A stretch of DNA of 24,439 nucleotides from Fidelibacterota bacterium. Lineage in GTDB: Bacteria > Fidelibacterota > Marinisomatia > SCGC-AAA003-L08 > D37C17. The stretch spans positions 1 to 24,439 of the forward strand of contig JABHHG010000052.1 in the NCBI GenBank assembly GCA_018671635.1, in the 5' to 3' direction. The translations under genes were made by a program, and so were the position numbers. Numbering within the stretch: position 1 is the stretch's first letter; every line of letters starts with the position of its first letter. The notes below the pieces were generated by a model. It made no database searches, was not told where the DNA came from, and was given only the letters and a program-made list of their open reading frames with translations. Positions 15,169-24,031 of this stretch are shown here, piece by piece.

Positions 15169-16767
15169 TTAAATATATTGATATGCAGGTAAAGTTAGAA
15201 ATTCGTCAAATTCGTCTTTTTGAACCATGTCAGTAAATAAGGTAATGGCCAGTTCAAATTTTCCAGATTGAAATAGTTCATCTCCTAATAGAGTTCGAAG
15301 ATTACTCATTTCATCTTCAAGTAGGGACGAATATAGTTCCATTGAAATTATTCGGCCATCATCTAAAGTAGCACGATGCTTTATCCACTGCCAAAGCTGG
15401 GCACGGCCAATTTCAGCGGTAGCCGCATCTTCCATGAGATTATAGAGGGGAACACAACCATTCCCTCTGAGCCATGACTCAACGTATTGAACGCCTACGC
15501 TTATATTTTCACGCACACCTTCTTCAGTGATAACCCCAGTGGGTACTTTCAACAAATCTTCAGCTGTAACCACAACATCAGTACGTTTTACATCTAATTG
15601 ATTTGCATTGGGCATAATAGAATCAAATGCATTTAATGCAATTTGTGCCAATCCTGGATGTGCAACCCATGTGCCATCATGCCCTGCATTGGCTTCCCGT
15701 TCTTTATCAGCTTGAACTTTATCTAAAGCTTTTTGATTTGCAACATCATCATTTTTAATAGGGATTTGTGCAGCCATTCCACCCATTGCATGTGCACCAC
15801 GCTTATGGCATGTTTGGATTAATAAATCTACGTATGACTTAAGGAAATGACGGTCCATTGTAATTTCAGCTCGATTCGGAAGTACAAAGTCAGCATGATT
15901 TCTAAATTTTTTGATAAAACTAAAAATGTAATCCCAACGCCCACAATTAAGACCAGCGGAGTGTTCCTTTAACTCATATAGAATTTCATCTATTTCGAAT
16001 GCAGCTAAAATAGTTTCAATAAGAACGGTAGCCTTAATCGATCCTTGGGGGATGCCCAATTCATCTTGGGACAACACGAAAATATCATTCCATAGTCGAG
16101 CTTCAAGATGACTTTCTAATTTAGGTAAATAGAAATAGGGGCCAGTTCCATTTTGGATGAGTGTTTGTGCATTATGGTAAAAGTAAAGTCCAAAGTCAAA
16201 AATTGATGCTGAGATTGGTTTTCCATTTAAAAGAACATTCTTTTCATTTAAATGCCAGCCCCGAGGACGAACCATTAGTGTGGCAGTTTCTTCATTTAGA
16301 GAATATTGTTTTCCTGAAACTGGATTTTCAAAAGTAATTGATTGGCGATTTGCATCACGTAAATTGATTTGACCATTTAATAGATTATTCCAAGTTGGCG
16401 CATTTGAATCTTCAAAGTCGGCCATGAATACTTTAACGCCACTATTGAGTGCATTAATAATCATTTTTCGATCAACTGGCCCTGTAATTTCAACACGGCG
16501 ATCTTGTAAATCATTTTTTACTGGATTAATTGACCAATCACTATTTCTAACATGTTCAGTTTCTGGAAGGAAATGAGGGTATACTCCATTATCTATTTCA
16601 TTTTGGCGATTCTCCCTTTTGTCTAAAAGGTCTTTTCTTCGTTCGCCAAATTCAGATTCTAACTTTTCAACAAATGCAAGGGCATCAGAAGTAAGAATTT
16701 CTTCATATACCGGCGTTAAAATGCCAGTTACCTCAAGTGTTGATTCTAATATGCTAGTTGTTTCCAT
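15169..16767 (-). CDS. aceB: Malate synthase A
   Basis: Malate synthase condenses glyoxylate with acetyl-CoA to malate, the second step of the glyoxylate bypass. I placed the start at ATG 16767 (METTSILES), giving 532 residues, nearly the 533 of E. coli AceB. The frame also opens at 16800, but the added residues are not family-like and GGGGAT precedes 16767. Visible motifs are GPVDRKM, VFMADFEDSNAPTW, ATVLIETILAAFEIDEI, GLNCGRWDYIFS, and MEDAATAEIGR containing the catalytic Asp. It is the first gene of the aceB-aceA operon and faces the RamB-like regulator across 111 bp containing a phased repeat. Confidence 0.95.
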   Translation of the reverse strand: METTSILESTLEVTGILTPVYEEILTSDALAFVEKLESEFGERRKDLLDKRENRQNEIDNGVYPHFLPETEHVRNSDWSINPVKNDLQDRRVEITGPVDRKMIINALNSGVKVFMADFEDSNAPTWNNLLNGQINLRDANRQSITFENPVSGKQYSLNEETATLMVRPRGWHLNEKNVLLNGKPISASIFDFGLYFYHNAQTLIQNGTGPYFYLPKLESHLEARLWNDIFVLSQDELGIPQGSIKATVLIETILAAFEIDEILYELKEHSAGLNCGRWDYIFSFIKKFRNHADFVLPNRAEITMDRHFLKSYVDLLIQTCHKRGAHAMGGMAAQIPIKNDDVANQKALDKVQADKEREANAGHDGTWVAHPGLAQIALNAFDSIMPNANQLDVKRTDVVVTAEDLLKVPTGVITEEGVRENISVGVQYVESWLRGNGCVPLYNLMEDAATAEIGRAQLWQWIKHRATLDDGRIISMELYSSLLEDEMSNLRTLLGDELFQSGKFELAITLFTDMVQKDEFDEFLTLPAYQYI

Positions 16768-16828
16768 GTATCCCCAATAAAAAATTCTTTTATAATACAT
16801 AGAAAAACTACTGTGTTCGGTTCGTAGT

Positions 16829-16834
16829 ATTATA
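16829..16834 (-). promoter_or_regulatory. Candidate -10 element for aceBA
   Basis: Read on the minus strand this is TATAAT, about 62 bp before ATG 16767. No convincing -35 hexamer lies 16-18 bp upstream. Instead that stretch is occupied by the phased repeat at 16835-16875, as expected for a promoter that depends on or is blocked by a bound regulator. Confidence 0.4.
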
Positions 16835-16875
16835 GTAAATTTTACATGAAAAATTTTACAATGTAAATTTTACAA
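16835..16875. promoter_or_regulatory. Triple phased repeat, probable operator of the RamB-like regulator
   Basis: Three copies of (T/A)AAATTTTACA place the TTTTACA core at 16840, 16854 and 16868, exactly 14 bp apart. Copies one and three are near-palindromes (GTAAATTTTAC). The array abuts the candidate aceB -10 on one side and ends 3 bp before the regulator's ATG on the other. Binding here could control both directions. On the minus strand the core reads TTGTAAAATT, which loosely resembles the CTTTGCAAA core I recall for Corynebacterium RamB. Operator function is inferred from position and regularity. Confidence 0.6.
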
Positions 16876-16878
16876 AAT

Positions 16879-18456
16879 ATGTCAAACTCATTAAATTTAT
16901 CTCGGAAAACTCATTTTTTGGGCACCAAAATAAGGTCGCTTCGAAAAACGCATGGACTCACTTTAGAAGATCTATCGGTTCGTTGTATTCAGGTTAATGC
17001 TGAGGTTGCACCCTCAATTTCCTACTTAAGTTTGATCGAAACGGGGCGCCGGGTTCCATCAGTAAAATTATTAAAATTAATGGCAGAGGTATTCCAAAAG
17101 GAAATCGGATGGTTTTTAGATGAGTCCATTCCATTAGAACCACTACAAAAAGTTTCAGGTTCGTTACCAGGAATAGATATGATGTCATTAGAACCTAATT
17201 TCCTTTTTTCTAAAGAAATTTTGGAATCTGCAATCCCGGCCATGTTAAATCAAAGTGGAACTTCAGGACGACAATTTGCTCATATTTTAATTCGATCATA
17301 CCAAGAAAAGCATCAAAACCAATTTCCAGATTTAGAGAGAGCCGCCGAGGATGTGGGAAAGAAGAAATTTCCCCTTTCTGTTCAAGATTTATTGAAATTA
17401 TGCACGAGACAAGGGCTAAAAATAAAGTGGTTTCAGAAGGAATCATTTACAACTCGAGATGATTCTGGTCGCGATATAAACACGTTCTTCCGCTCATTTT
17501 ATGATTCACCAAATACTATTTATCTTAATGAGTCGTTAAAAAAAGAACCGGTAAGATTGAAGTATGATTTAGCATCCATGTTGGGCCATAAAGTTTTACA
17601 TAATGGTGATGGTATTCTTTCAAGTCATGCAACTGGCGGTGAGTTAGGTGGTTCTCCACGACCTAAAAAGCAAAAGTCAGGTCAAGTGCAGCAAGAAGAT
17701 ATTCTATATGCGTGGCGTGATTTTGAATCCAGTTTTTTTGCAGGCGCATTATTATGCCCTAAATTACCATTTAGAAATTTTCTGAATAGACAATCTTATG
17801 ATATCACCTCTTGTGAAAAATTAGGTTTAACTCCCGCAGTGGTAATGCGACGAATGACAGCGGTCTCAACTTATAAACATTGGCATTATTTTGATGCATA
17901 TCCTCCAGGTTATCTACGAGCCGTTTACCGTGGAAATGGAATTTCTATTCCTTGGGGGAATATGAGATTGGTTACGGATCCTTGCAATCAGTGGGATATT
18001 TTCAAACTCATTTCAAATTTAAGACTTCAGAAACCCATTACCCAAATCTCATTAATGAAAGATGGAAATCTCTCCCGGTTGTATTCATCTACAGCAGTTA
18101 AGACGAAGGATGCTAATGGTGAACCTCATGTGGTGATGGTGGGAATCGACCTAATGCCAGCCATGAAATCACAAGGTATTAATACTCAAGAATTTGTTGA
18201 AGAGATTAAGGATATTTGTTTGGGTACTGATGGTGCCTCAATTATGCCAAAAAATATAAGAAATGAGTTAGAGAAGGTTGGCAAGGTATTAAATATTTCA
18301 TGGGTGGTTGATGGTGCAAGTAAACCCGTAAATATAATTTGTCCCCGAAGTACAAGTTGTCCTCGATTAGAATTATGTGGAAAATCACCAGTAAAAAGTA
18401 AAATTTCTTGGATGAATGAAATTAAAGATGAAATTTTAATAAATAAAGGAAAATGA
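16879..18456 (+). CDS. RamB/ScfR-type XRE regulator with ImmA/IrrE-like domain
   Basis: The 525-residue protein has an N-terminal XRE helix-turn-helix (~14-80: KIRSLRKTHGLTLEDLS, SYLSLIETGRRVPS). A DUF955 (ImmA/IrrE-like) region follows at ~160-300, where the HExxH motif is degenerate as HKVLH (His237, His241) and the third-ligand helix reads FESSFFAGALLCP. A C-terminal DUF2083-type domain ends with CPRSTSCPRLELC (Cys488, Cys494, Cys500). This is the architecture of RamB and of short-chain fatty-acyl regulators, which control aceA/aceB or propionate genes and probably sense acyl-CoA. Divergence from aceB fits. No Shine-Dalgarno precedes the ATG, so translation may be leaderless or weak. The end overlaps the aminotransferase by ATGA. 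Confidence 0.88.
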   Translation: MSNSLNLSRKTHFLGTKIRSLRKTHGLTLEDLSVRCIQVNAEVAPSISYLSLIETGRRVPSVKLLKLMAEVFQKEIGWFLDESIPLEPLQKVSGSLPGIDMMSLEPNFLFSKEILESAIPAMLNQSGTSGRQFAHILIRSYQEKHQNQFPDLERAAEDVGKKKFPLSVQDLLKLCTRQGLKIKWFQKESFTTRDDSGRDINTFFRSFYDSPNTIYLNESLKKEPVRLKYDLASMLGHKVLHNGDGILSSHATGGELGGSPRPKKQKSGQVQQEDILYAWRDFESSFFAGALLCPKLPFRNFLNRQSYDITSCEKLGLTPAVVMRRMTAVSTYKHWHYFDAYPPGYLRAVYRGNGISIPWGNMRLVTDPCNQWDIFKLISNLRLQKPITQISLMKDGNLSRLYSSTAVKTKDANGEPHVVMVGIDLMPAMKSQGINTQEFVEEIKDICLGTDGASIMPKNIRNELEKVGKVLNISWVVDGASKPVNIICPRSTSCPRLELCGKSPVKSKISWMNEIKDEILINKGK

Positions 18457-19565
18457 TGTCAAATTTACTTGAAAATTTAAATGAAATGTTATTAATGGGC
18501 CCAGGCCCCTCAACGGTCTCACCTACAATTTATGAAGCATTGCACCGGCCAACATTGGGGCATCTTGATCCTCGTTTTATAGAAATTATGGATACCATTA
18601 AAATCCAACTACAAACAATACTCAATACTAAAAATGATCTTACCGTACCCATGTCAGGCACGGGTTCAGCGGGGATGGAAACTTGTTTTGTAAACCTTAT
18701 TGAGTCTGGCGATAATGTACTTGTGTTAATTAATGGCGTTTTCGGAATCAGAATGCAAGATGTGGCAACTCGATTAGGTGCAAATGTAGATTCATTAGAA
18801 TTTGATTGGGGAACGCCAGTTATTCCAGAAGCCGTTAAATTACATTTAGCAAAGAAGAAGTATGATTTAGTGGCTGTAGTTCATGCTGAAACATCCACAG
18901 GAGTTGCAAACCCTATTGCCAGTATTGGAGAATTGGTTAAAGAAAATGGTGCATTATTTTTGGTGGACGCTGTTACATCGGTAGGGGGTATGCCTGTAGA
19001 GATGGACAATTGGGGGATTGATGCGCTCTATAGTGGCACCCAAAAATGTTTATCTTGTCCACCGGGTCTATCACCCGTTTCTTTCTCGCCAAAAGCGGTG
19101 GAGAAGCTCACGAATAGAAAATCAAAAGTCCCCAATTGGTATTTAGATTTAAGTTTAATCGCTAATTATTGGTCAGGAAGTACACGGGTTTATCATCATA
19201 CTGCACCTATTAATATGTTATATGGATTATATCAGGCCTTATTTGATGTGATTGAGGAAGGGGTAGAGAATGTACATAGCCGACATAAGAAGTATCATGA
19301 ATATTTAGTGGATGGTTTAGAAAAGCTAGGTTTAGAAATGCTTGTAAACAAACCTTATCGGTTGCCCATGCTGAATGCCGTTAAAATTCCAGAAGGAATA
19401 AATGATGGAGACGTTCGCGCCACATTATTGAACGACTACAATATTGAGATTGGCGGTGGACTTGGTGTTTTTGCTGGTAAGGTATGGCGGATTGGATTAA
19501 TGGGACATTCTGCATACGAGAAAAATATAGATAAACTATTGGGAGCTATTAAAAATCAATTATAG
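18453..19565 (+). CDS. Class V alanine/serine-glyoxylate aminotransferase
   Basis: This 370-residue PLP enzyme is the usual length of AGXT-type transaminases. Motifs are LLMGPGPSTVSP, MSGTGSAGMET (cofactor phosphate), HAETSTGV, LVDAVTSVGG (Asp172), SGTQKCL with the Schiff-base Lys198, and GGLGVFAGKVWRIGLMGH at the C-terminus. The family moves an amino group from alanine or serine to glyoxylate, giving glycine, or works in related serine/phosphoserine reactions; donor specificity cannot be read here. It overlaps the regulator by four bases (ATGA), and a second ATG at 18456 fits the AAAGGA spacing slightly better. Being coupled to the ace regulator suggests a role in draining or balancing glyoxylate. 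Confidence 0.9.
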   Translation: MMSNLLENLNEMLLMGPGPSTVSPTIYEALHRPTLGHLDPRFIEIMDTIKIQLQTILNTKNDLTVPMSGTGSAGMETCFVNLIESGDNVLVLINGVFGIRMQDVATRLGANVDSLEFDWGTPVIPEAVKLHLAKKKYDLVAVVHAETSTGVANPIASIGELVKENGALFLVDAVTSVGGMPVEMDNWGIDALYSGTQKCLSCPPGLSPVSFSPKAVEKLTNRKSKVPNWYLDLSLIANYWSGSTRVYHHTAPINMLYGLYQALFDVIEEGVENVHSRHKKYHEYLVDGLEKLGLEMLVNKPYRLPMLNAVKIPEGINDGDVRATLLNDYNIEIGGGLGVFAGKVWRIGLMGHSAYEKNIDKLLGAIKNQL

Positions 19566-19612
19566 ATTATTTCGTTTTAAATAACCGATTAATATTTCAA
19601 CACCCTATAATT

Positions 19613-20098
19613 TTATTCTTTAGTTATTATCTCATTCCATTTCGAATATGGATGATTTACTAATTTATAGTTATAGTACTTACTCTCATGTGAGACTTCT
19701 TTGCCAATCCAAGAGGGTTTATAAAAATCAGCATTTTCTGAAGCTAATTCTACTTCTGCAACCACCAAACCTAAATTCTCACCCAAGAACTCATCAACCT
19801 CCCAAGTAGTATTTTCAACTGAAAATATGAATCGGTTTTTTTCAATGAATGCGGTAGAGCAGAAATTTGATAAAAGTGTATTAGCATCTGGGATTGGAAT
19901 TTCATATTCGAATTCTAATCTACTAATTCCATTATTTTTACCTTTTAGAGTTAAATAGGCTTTTTCGTCAATAATTCTTACTCGTACTAACGGTTCATTT
20001 TGGGTATCCAAATAGCCTTGTTTGCAATATAATGGTTTTGCCAATTGTTTATACTGGTCGGTAGTTACTCTGAATTTACGTTCTATTTCTGTGGCCAT
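19613..20098 (-). CDS. CYTH-domain protein (triphosphatase-type)
   Basis: This 161-residue cytosolic protein is a stand-alone CYTH (triphosphate tunnel metalloenzyme) domain. The signature ExExK is at Glu4, Glu6, Lys8 (ATEIERKF). It also has VRVRIID, AYLTLKGK, SRLEFEYEIP, WEVDEFLG and a VVAEVELASE strand, i.e. the alternating charged strands of the tunnel. Small bacterial CYTH proteins of this size commonly hydrolyse inorganic tripolyphosphate; some relatives are class IV adenylate cyclases or thiamine triphosphatases. Substrate is not decidable from sequence. It is transcribed divergently from the desaturase and converges with the aminotransferase; no hairpin is seen in the 47-bp gap at its 3' end. 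Confidence 0.88.
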   Translation of the reverse strand: MATEIERKFRVTTDQYKQLAKPLYCKQGYLDTQNEPLVRVRIIDEKAYLTLKGKNNGISRLEFEYEIPIPDANTLLSNFCSTAFIEKNRFIFSVENTTWEVDEFLGENLGLVVAEVELASENADFYKPSWIGKEVSHESKYYNYKLVNHPYSKWNEIITKE

Positions 20099-20143
20099 TT
20101 TTCTATTTTTTTCATCGGGGTCTAACTTAAGAAGGATTTAGGA

Positions 20144-20149
20144 TATAAT
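20144..20149 (+). promoter_or_regulatory. Candidate -10 element for the desaturase gene
   Basis: A perfect TATAAT lies 44 bp before the GTG start in the 95-bp divergent gap. No good -35 hexamer is seen at the usual distance, so this is only a candidate. Confidence 0.35.
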
Positions 20150-20193
20150 AGAGTATTTTATGTAAAGTTACGACCATATTTTGGAGATAATTT

Positions 20194-21324
20194 GTGAAGA
20201 AGAAGAAGTATAATTGGCCAATGGTTGCAGTATTAATATTAATTCCATTAATCGGAATTTTTGGAACTGCAACATATGTTTATCTTAATGGAATAATCTG
20301 GCAAGAACCTGTAATTATGTTTTCTGGATGGTGGATTGCTGGAATGGGAATCACATTTGGGTATCATAGACTTTTTGCACATCGAAGCTTTAAGGCACAT
20401 CCATTGGTACAGTTTTTTGCCATGCTCTGTGGTTCAGCAGCATTACAAAATACAATTCTTAAATGGAGTTCTGACCACCGTACTCATCATAATAATTTAG
20501 ATACTGAAGAGGATCCATATAGTATTACAAAAGGGTTTTTTCATGCACATATAGGCTGGATTCTTGAAGATAAGCCTGTTGAAATCAAAGGTGTGCATGA
20601 CCTTGAAAAGAATCAAATTGTAATGTTTCAACACAAATACTATTGGGCCATTGGCATTGGATTATCATTTGTATTGCCTATGATAGTAGGGGCTTTCTAT
20701 GGTCGCCCATTAGGTGGTCTATTATGGGGTGGGTTTCTTCGGGTAACATTAGTACATCATTTCACCTTTTTTATTAATTCACTTTGTCATTTTGTAGGGA
20801 AACGACCATTCGAACCTGAGAGCACTGCCCGCGATGCATGGTGGGTTGCATTCTTTACCTTTGGTGAAGGATTCCACAACTTTCATCATAAGTTCCAGTG
20901 GGATTATCGTAATGGTATTCGTTGGTATGATTTTGATCCAGGTAAATGGGCCATCAAATTTTTATCATTTTTTAAACTCACATCTGATATCCGTAAAGTT
21001 GAAGAATATATTATTTTAAAGGCACGTTTTCATGGTTTAAAAGAGAGCGTTCAATTAGAGTACCCTAAGGTACCAGCGCGGGTAGTAAGTCTTTATAAAG
21101 AGAAGGTTCAAGAGGTACAAGGTCAGGCAAAACAGGTCTATGAAAAATGGCATGAAGTAGAAAAAGAATTTAAATTAATGAAGATAGAAGGCTTCAAAGA
21201 TAAATTACAAAAGGCAACCATTAATCAAAATAGAAAGATGCTTAAAATGGAATACGCATCTTTATTGAATGGGCTTTCAGTTATTTTAATGAGTATAAAG
21301 AGTGGGAATTATATTCAAGCATAA
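20194..21324 (+). CDS. Membrane fatty acid (acyl-CoA/acyl-lipid) desaturase
   Basis: The 376-residue protein starts at GTG with GGAG seven bases upstream. It has four hydrophobic spans (~10-32, 40-58, 152-168, 174-196) and the three diiron histidine boxes HRLFAH (58-63), HRTHH (95-99) and HNFHH (228-232), plus the NSLCH ligand (195-199). This is the delta-9 stearoyl-CoA desaturase-like class, which inserts a cis double bond into acyl chains at the inner membrane using O2 and an electron donor, adjusting fluidity. Residues ~285-376 form a charged, probably coiled-coil tail (YKEKVQEVQGQAKQVYEKW) beyond the usual core. A bidirectional terminator follows. Confidence 0.93.
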   Translation: MKKKKYNWPMVAVLILIPLIGIFGTATYVYLNGIIWQEPVIMFSGWWIAGMGITFGYHRLFAHRSFKAHPLVQFFAMLCGSAALQNTILKWSSDHRTHHNNLDTEEDPYSITKGFFHAHIGWILEDKPVEIKGVHDLEKNQIVMFQHKYYWAIGIGLSFVLPMIVGAFYGRPLGGLLWGGFLRVTLVHHFTFFINSLCHFVGKRPFEPESTARDAWWVAFFTFGEGFHNFHHKFQWDYRNGIRWYDFDPGKWAIKFLSFFKLTSDIRKVEEYIILKARFHGLKESVQLEYPKVPARVVSLYKEKVQEVQGQAKQVYEKWHEVEKEFKLMKIEGFKDKLQKATINQNRKMLKMEYASLLNGLSVILMSIKSGNYIQA

Positions 21325-21407
21325 ATAATAATAACTTAAATTACATTCATGTCCAATCGTAAAAGAAGATTAGCAGCAATAATATTTACAGATTGAAATT
21401 AAAGAAT

Positions 21408-21438
21408 AAAAAAAGCCCGGTTCAACCGGGTTTTTTTT
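21408..21438. terminator. Bidirectional intrinsic terminator
   Basis: CCCGG (21416-21420) and CCGGG (21426-21430) enclose a TTCAA loop, flanked by seven A on the left and eight T on the right. The stem extends through these A-T pairs. It serves both the desaturase (rightward) and the subtilase at 21457-23874 (leftward), whose stops flank it. Confidence 0.92.
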
Positions 21439-21456
21439 AGCTTCAATTATCATATT

Positions 21457-23874
21457 TTATTCATCAAGTATTAAATTGATGACCAAAACAATATCTACTA
21501 CATTAACACTTTCATCACTATTCATATCCGCCACATAAAATTCACATTCATCCTCTGTATCATATAGAATGATATTTACGATAAGAATAATATCTAATAT
21601 ATTCCAAATCTCATCTGCATTTAAATCGCCCAATTCAATGCCACCACAGGGCATGCCGTCAACATTTAAAGTAACTGGGATTTCAATATTTGGGAAATGA
21701 AAATCATTGGTATTCAGATTCAAAATATAATCATACCCCCCTGTAGGGATTGATGTGGTATCAAAATTCAAATTAATTTGGTCTGATGCTCCAGGCTCTA
21801 AATCAAGGGTGAGTGGTGAAACTGAGAGCCAACTGGGTCTCCCTTTGATTTTTACCGTTTTCATATCTTCTATAAAAGTTTGATTGATTGCGATATTTAT
21901 GCCTGAGTCTCCAGTTTCATTTTGGATTCCAATAGTTGCAGAATCAGTATCACCTGTCATAGTTCGATAATTTAAATCGATAATACCGTCGGGGTATAGC
22001 ACCACTTGAAAATCAAAGTAGCCATCCATTTCGCTGCCACCCGTCCATCTTCGTACATTATCAAACCAAATCACAATTCGGCTATCATTTACATGATAGT
22101 GTACATAGCCATCCATATCGGCACTATTGGCATTATTAATGGGATTTAGATCATCCCAAAAAGGGAAAAGGGCATTACTTGGTGCCGCAGTATTGGGTAG
22201 TCCCATATTCTCCCACGCATTGCTATCATCTCCAAACCCAACCCAACCATTTGCATTTACTATACACGATGAGTGGGAATTATCATAGAATGGAAAATCA
22301 AATGGAAAATAAATTATTTCATTTGCAGCCTCATCATTATGAGGGAAGGAAAGAGTAGTATTTTCCTCACTAATATCAATCCAATCATAATCAACTGAGT
22401 CATCTCCATTATCTTTCCAATAATAACCAAATTCGTCAATATTAATGGTCAGATCCATTTGCCCAGAATTTGAAACGGTGATACTTTGTCCACTAGTTTG
22501 GTCAGAGGCAAGTTCCTCAGTAATTAAATTAGTATTTAGATTCACTTCAGGCCCACCAACAATTGTTGCTAATGCATTAAAGGCGTTTAATCTTCCGTGG
22601 CCTGTCTCTAAATCATATCCATTTATTCCAATATCAACGGAACTTATTTCCATTATTGTTTTTATTCCTTCTGGAGAGAGACCTTCATCAGCTGATAGAA
22701 TTAATCCAGCAATTCCTGCTGCATGGGGACATGCAGATGAGGTACCATTAAAAGTAGATGTATAACCGCCAGATGAAGATGTAGTATGGATAAGCACACC
22801 AGGTGCAACGAAGTCTAGACCATTACCATAATTACTCCCCCAAAAATTTTCTCCATCACATGAATTAAAAGTTTTACGCTCATTGCAAGGAGAGAGTGCA
22901 CCTATAGAGACACAATTTTCATAAGCAGATGGATAACTAATTGAACTTGCGTCATCATTACCTGAGGCAGCAAAAACTATAGTACCATTATCAACAGCAT
23001 AGTCTATTGCATTATTAAAATATGAAACATACGCACCGCCACCTAAACTCATACTAATTATATCAGCATCATTATCTGATGACCAAACAACACCATCAGC
23101 TATTTCTGTATCCTCACCGAATCCATCATCGGACATAATTTTAACAGGTAAAATCAGACAGTCCCAGCAAATCCCAGCGACACCAACACCATTATTACCT
23201 TTTGCAGCTGAAATTCCAGCACATGCTGTCCCATGACCATTTCCATCAGATGGATTTGTATCATTTCCTATAAAATCATAACCCTGAAGTAATCTTCCAC
23301 TAAACTCTGAGTGATTGTTAACTCCAGTATCTAAAATTGCAATAACCACATCTTCATTTCCTGTTGTAACATCCCAGGCCTGCTCTGAGCCGATATCACA
23401 ACCCGGGGTTCCAGCATTGCCACCAGCTTGACCAATATTATTATGAGCCCATTGGTTAGAATAATTGGCATCATTTGGTATGGTATTAATAGATTTTCTA
23501 TAATTAAATTCAACAAATATAATATCGGGAATATTTTCTAATTCATCTTTCAATTTAAATATATTAATGGGTTTATTAAATTGAAGATTATAATATTGGT
23601 GTAAATCATGACCACGGTGCCGTTGAGTAAATTCTTCATAGTTTGAGAATGTTGGTATAAGCGTGGCATTTCCATAAATTGAAATAATTCGTTGAATATT
23701 TGTTCTGGACTTAAGCTCAAATGGAGGTTCTATTCCTAGCTCGGGTGCATTTTGAAATTTGATTACCAATATCTCAGAAGAAATAAAATGGCTCCCATTT
23801 TGTATCCATTCAACTGCAAAAACTTGCGAAACAAGAATGGCTATAAAAGTAAAAAGTGATTTTGAAATTGGCAT
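21457..23874 (-). CDS. Secreted subtilisin-like (S8) protease with C-terminal dockerin doublet
   Basis: This 805-residue protein has a signal peptide (1-20) and a pro-domain to ~130. The S8 domain at ~135-440 has Asp182 (AILDTGV), His214 (GHGTACAG), Asn306 (ASGND) and Ser379 (NGTSSACPHAAG). Paired cysteines (CWDC at 236-239, others near 321-339) suggest disulfides. Residues ~455-700 are beta-rich: a WIDISEE segment, then a nidogen-like stretch (FPFDFPFYDN, NANGWVGFGDD, FPFWDDLNP), then a repeat region ending near 740. Residues ~747-805 hold two dockerin-like EF-hands (GDLNADEIWNILD; ADMNSDESVNVVD). The start has AAGGG six bases upstream. It is separate from the subtilase at 5665-7692 and has a different accessory region. 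Confidence 0.9.
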   Translation of the reverse strand: MPISKSLFTFIAILVSQVFAVEWIQNGSHFISSEILVIKFQNAPELGIEPPFELKSRTNIQRIISIYGNATLIPTFSNYEEFTQRHRGHDLHQYYNLQFNKPINIFKLKDELENIPDIIFVEFNYRKSINTIPNDANYSNQWAHNNIGQAGGNAGTPGCDIGSEQAWDVTTGNEDVVIAILDTGVNNHSEFSGRLLQGYDFIGNDTNPSDGNGHGTACAGISAAKGNNGVGVAGICWDCLILPVKIMSDDGFGEDTEIADGVVWSSDNDADIISMSLGGGAYVSYFNNAIDYAVDNGTIVFAASGNDDASSISYPSAYENCVSIGALSPCNERKTFNSCDGENFWGSNYGNGLDFVAPGVLIHTTSSSGGYTSTFNGTSSACPHAAGIAGLILSADEGLSPEGIKTIMEISSVDIGINGYDLETGHGRLNAFNALATIVGGPEVNLNTNLITEELASDQTSGQSITVSNSGQMDLTINIDEFGYYWKDNGDDSVDYDWIDISEENTTLSFPHNDEAANEIIYFPFDFPFYDNSHSSCIVNANGWVGFGDDSNAWENMGLPNTAAPSNALFPFWDDLNPINNANSADMDGYVHYHVNDSRIVIWFDNVRRWTGGSEMDGYFDFQVVLYPDGIIDLNYRTMTGDTDSATIGIQNETGDSGINIAINQTFIEDMKTVKIKGRPSWLSVSPLTLDLEPGASDQINLNFDTTSIPTGGYDYILNLNTNDFHFPNIEIPVTLNVDGMPCGGIELGDLNADEIWNILDIILIVNIILYDTEDECEFYVADMNSDESVNVVDIVLVINLILDE

Positions 23875-24031
23875 TTTATCCCTTCTAATGCAATTGACAT
23901 ACTTAAAGTGAGTCGGAAGCTACAGAGTTGAATCAATGGTAAAAAATTGATTATATATTTCAACATGTAACAAGTTTGGAACTACCTTTAGAACTCCTGT
24001 AAATTAAGAACTAATTTATTTAGGTGAGGAT

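Noticed and set aside
16767..16800. Upstream ATG at 16800 as the malate synthase start
   Set aside because: The extra eleven residues have no family counterpart, and the downstream ATG has GGGGAT upstream and gives the standard 532-residue length.
22445..22765. 106-residue plus-strand open frame inside the second subtilase gene
   Set aside because: It is antisense to the S8 catalytic region, without family motifs or Shine-Dalgarno; a frame shadow.
23894..23926. TTGACA at 23894 as a -35 box for the final gene
   Set aside because: No acceptable -10 lies 16-18 bp downstream; the nearest candidate is over 20 bp away.
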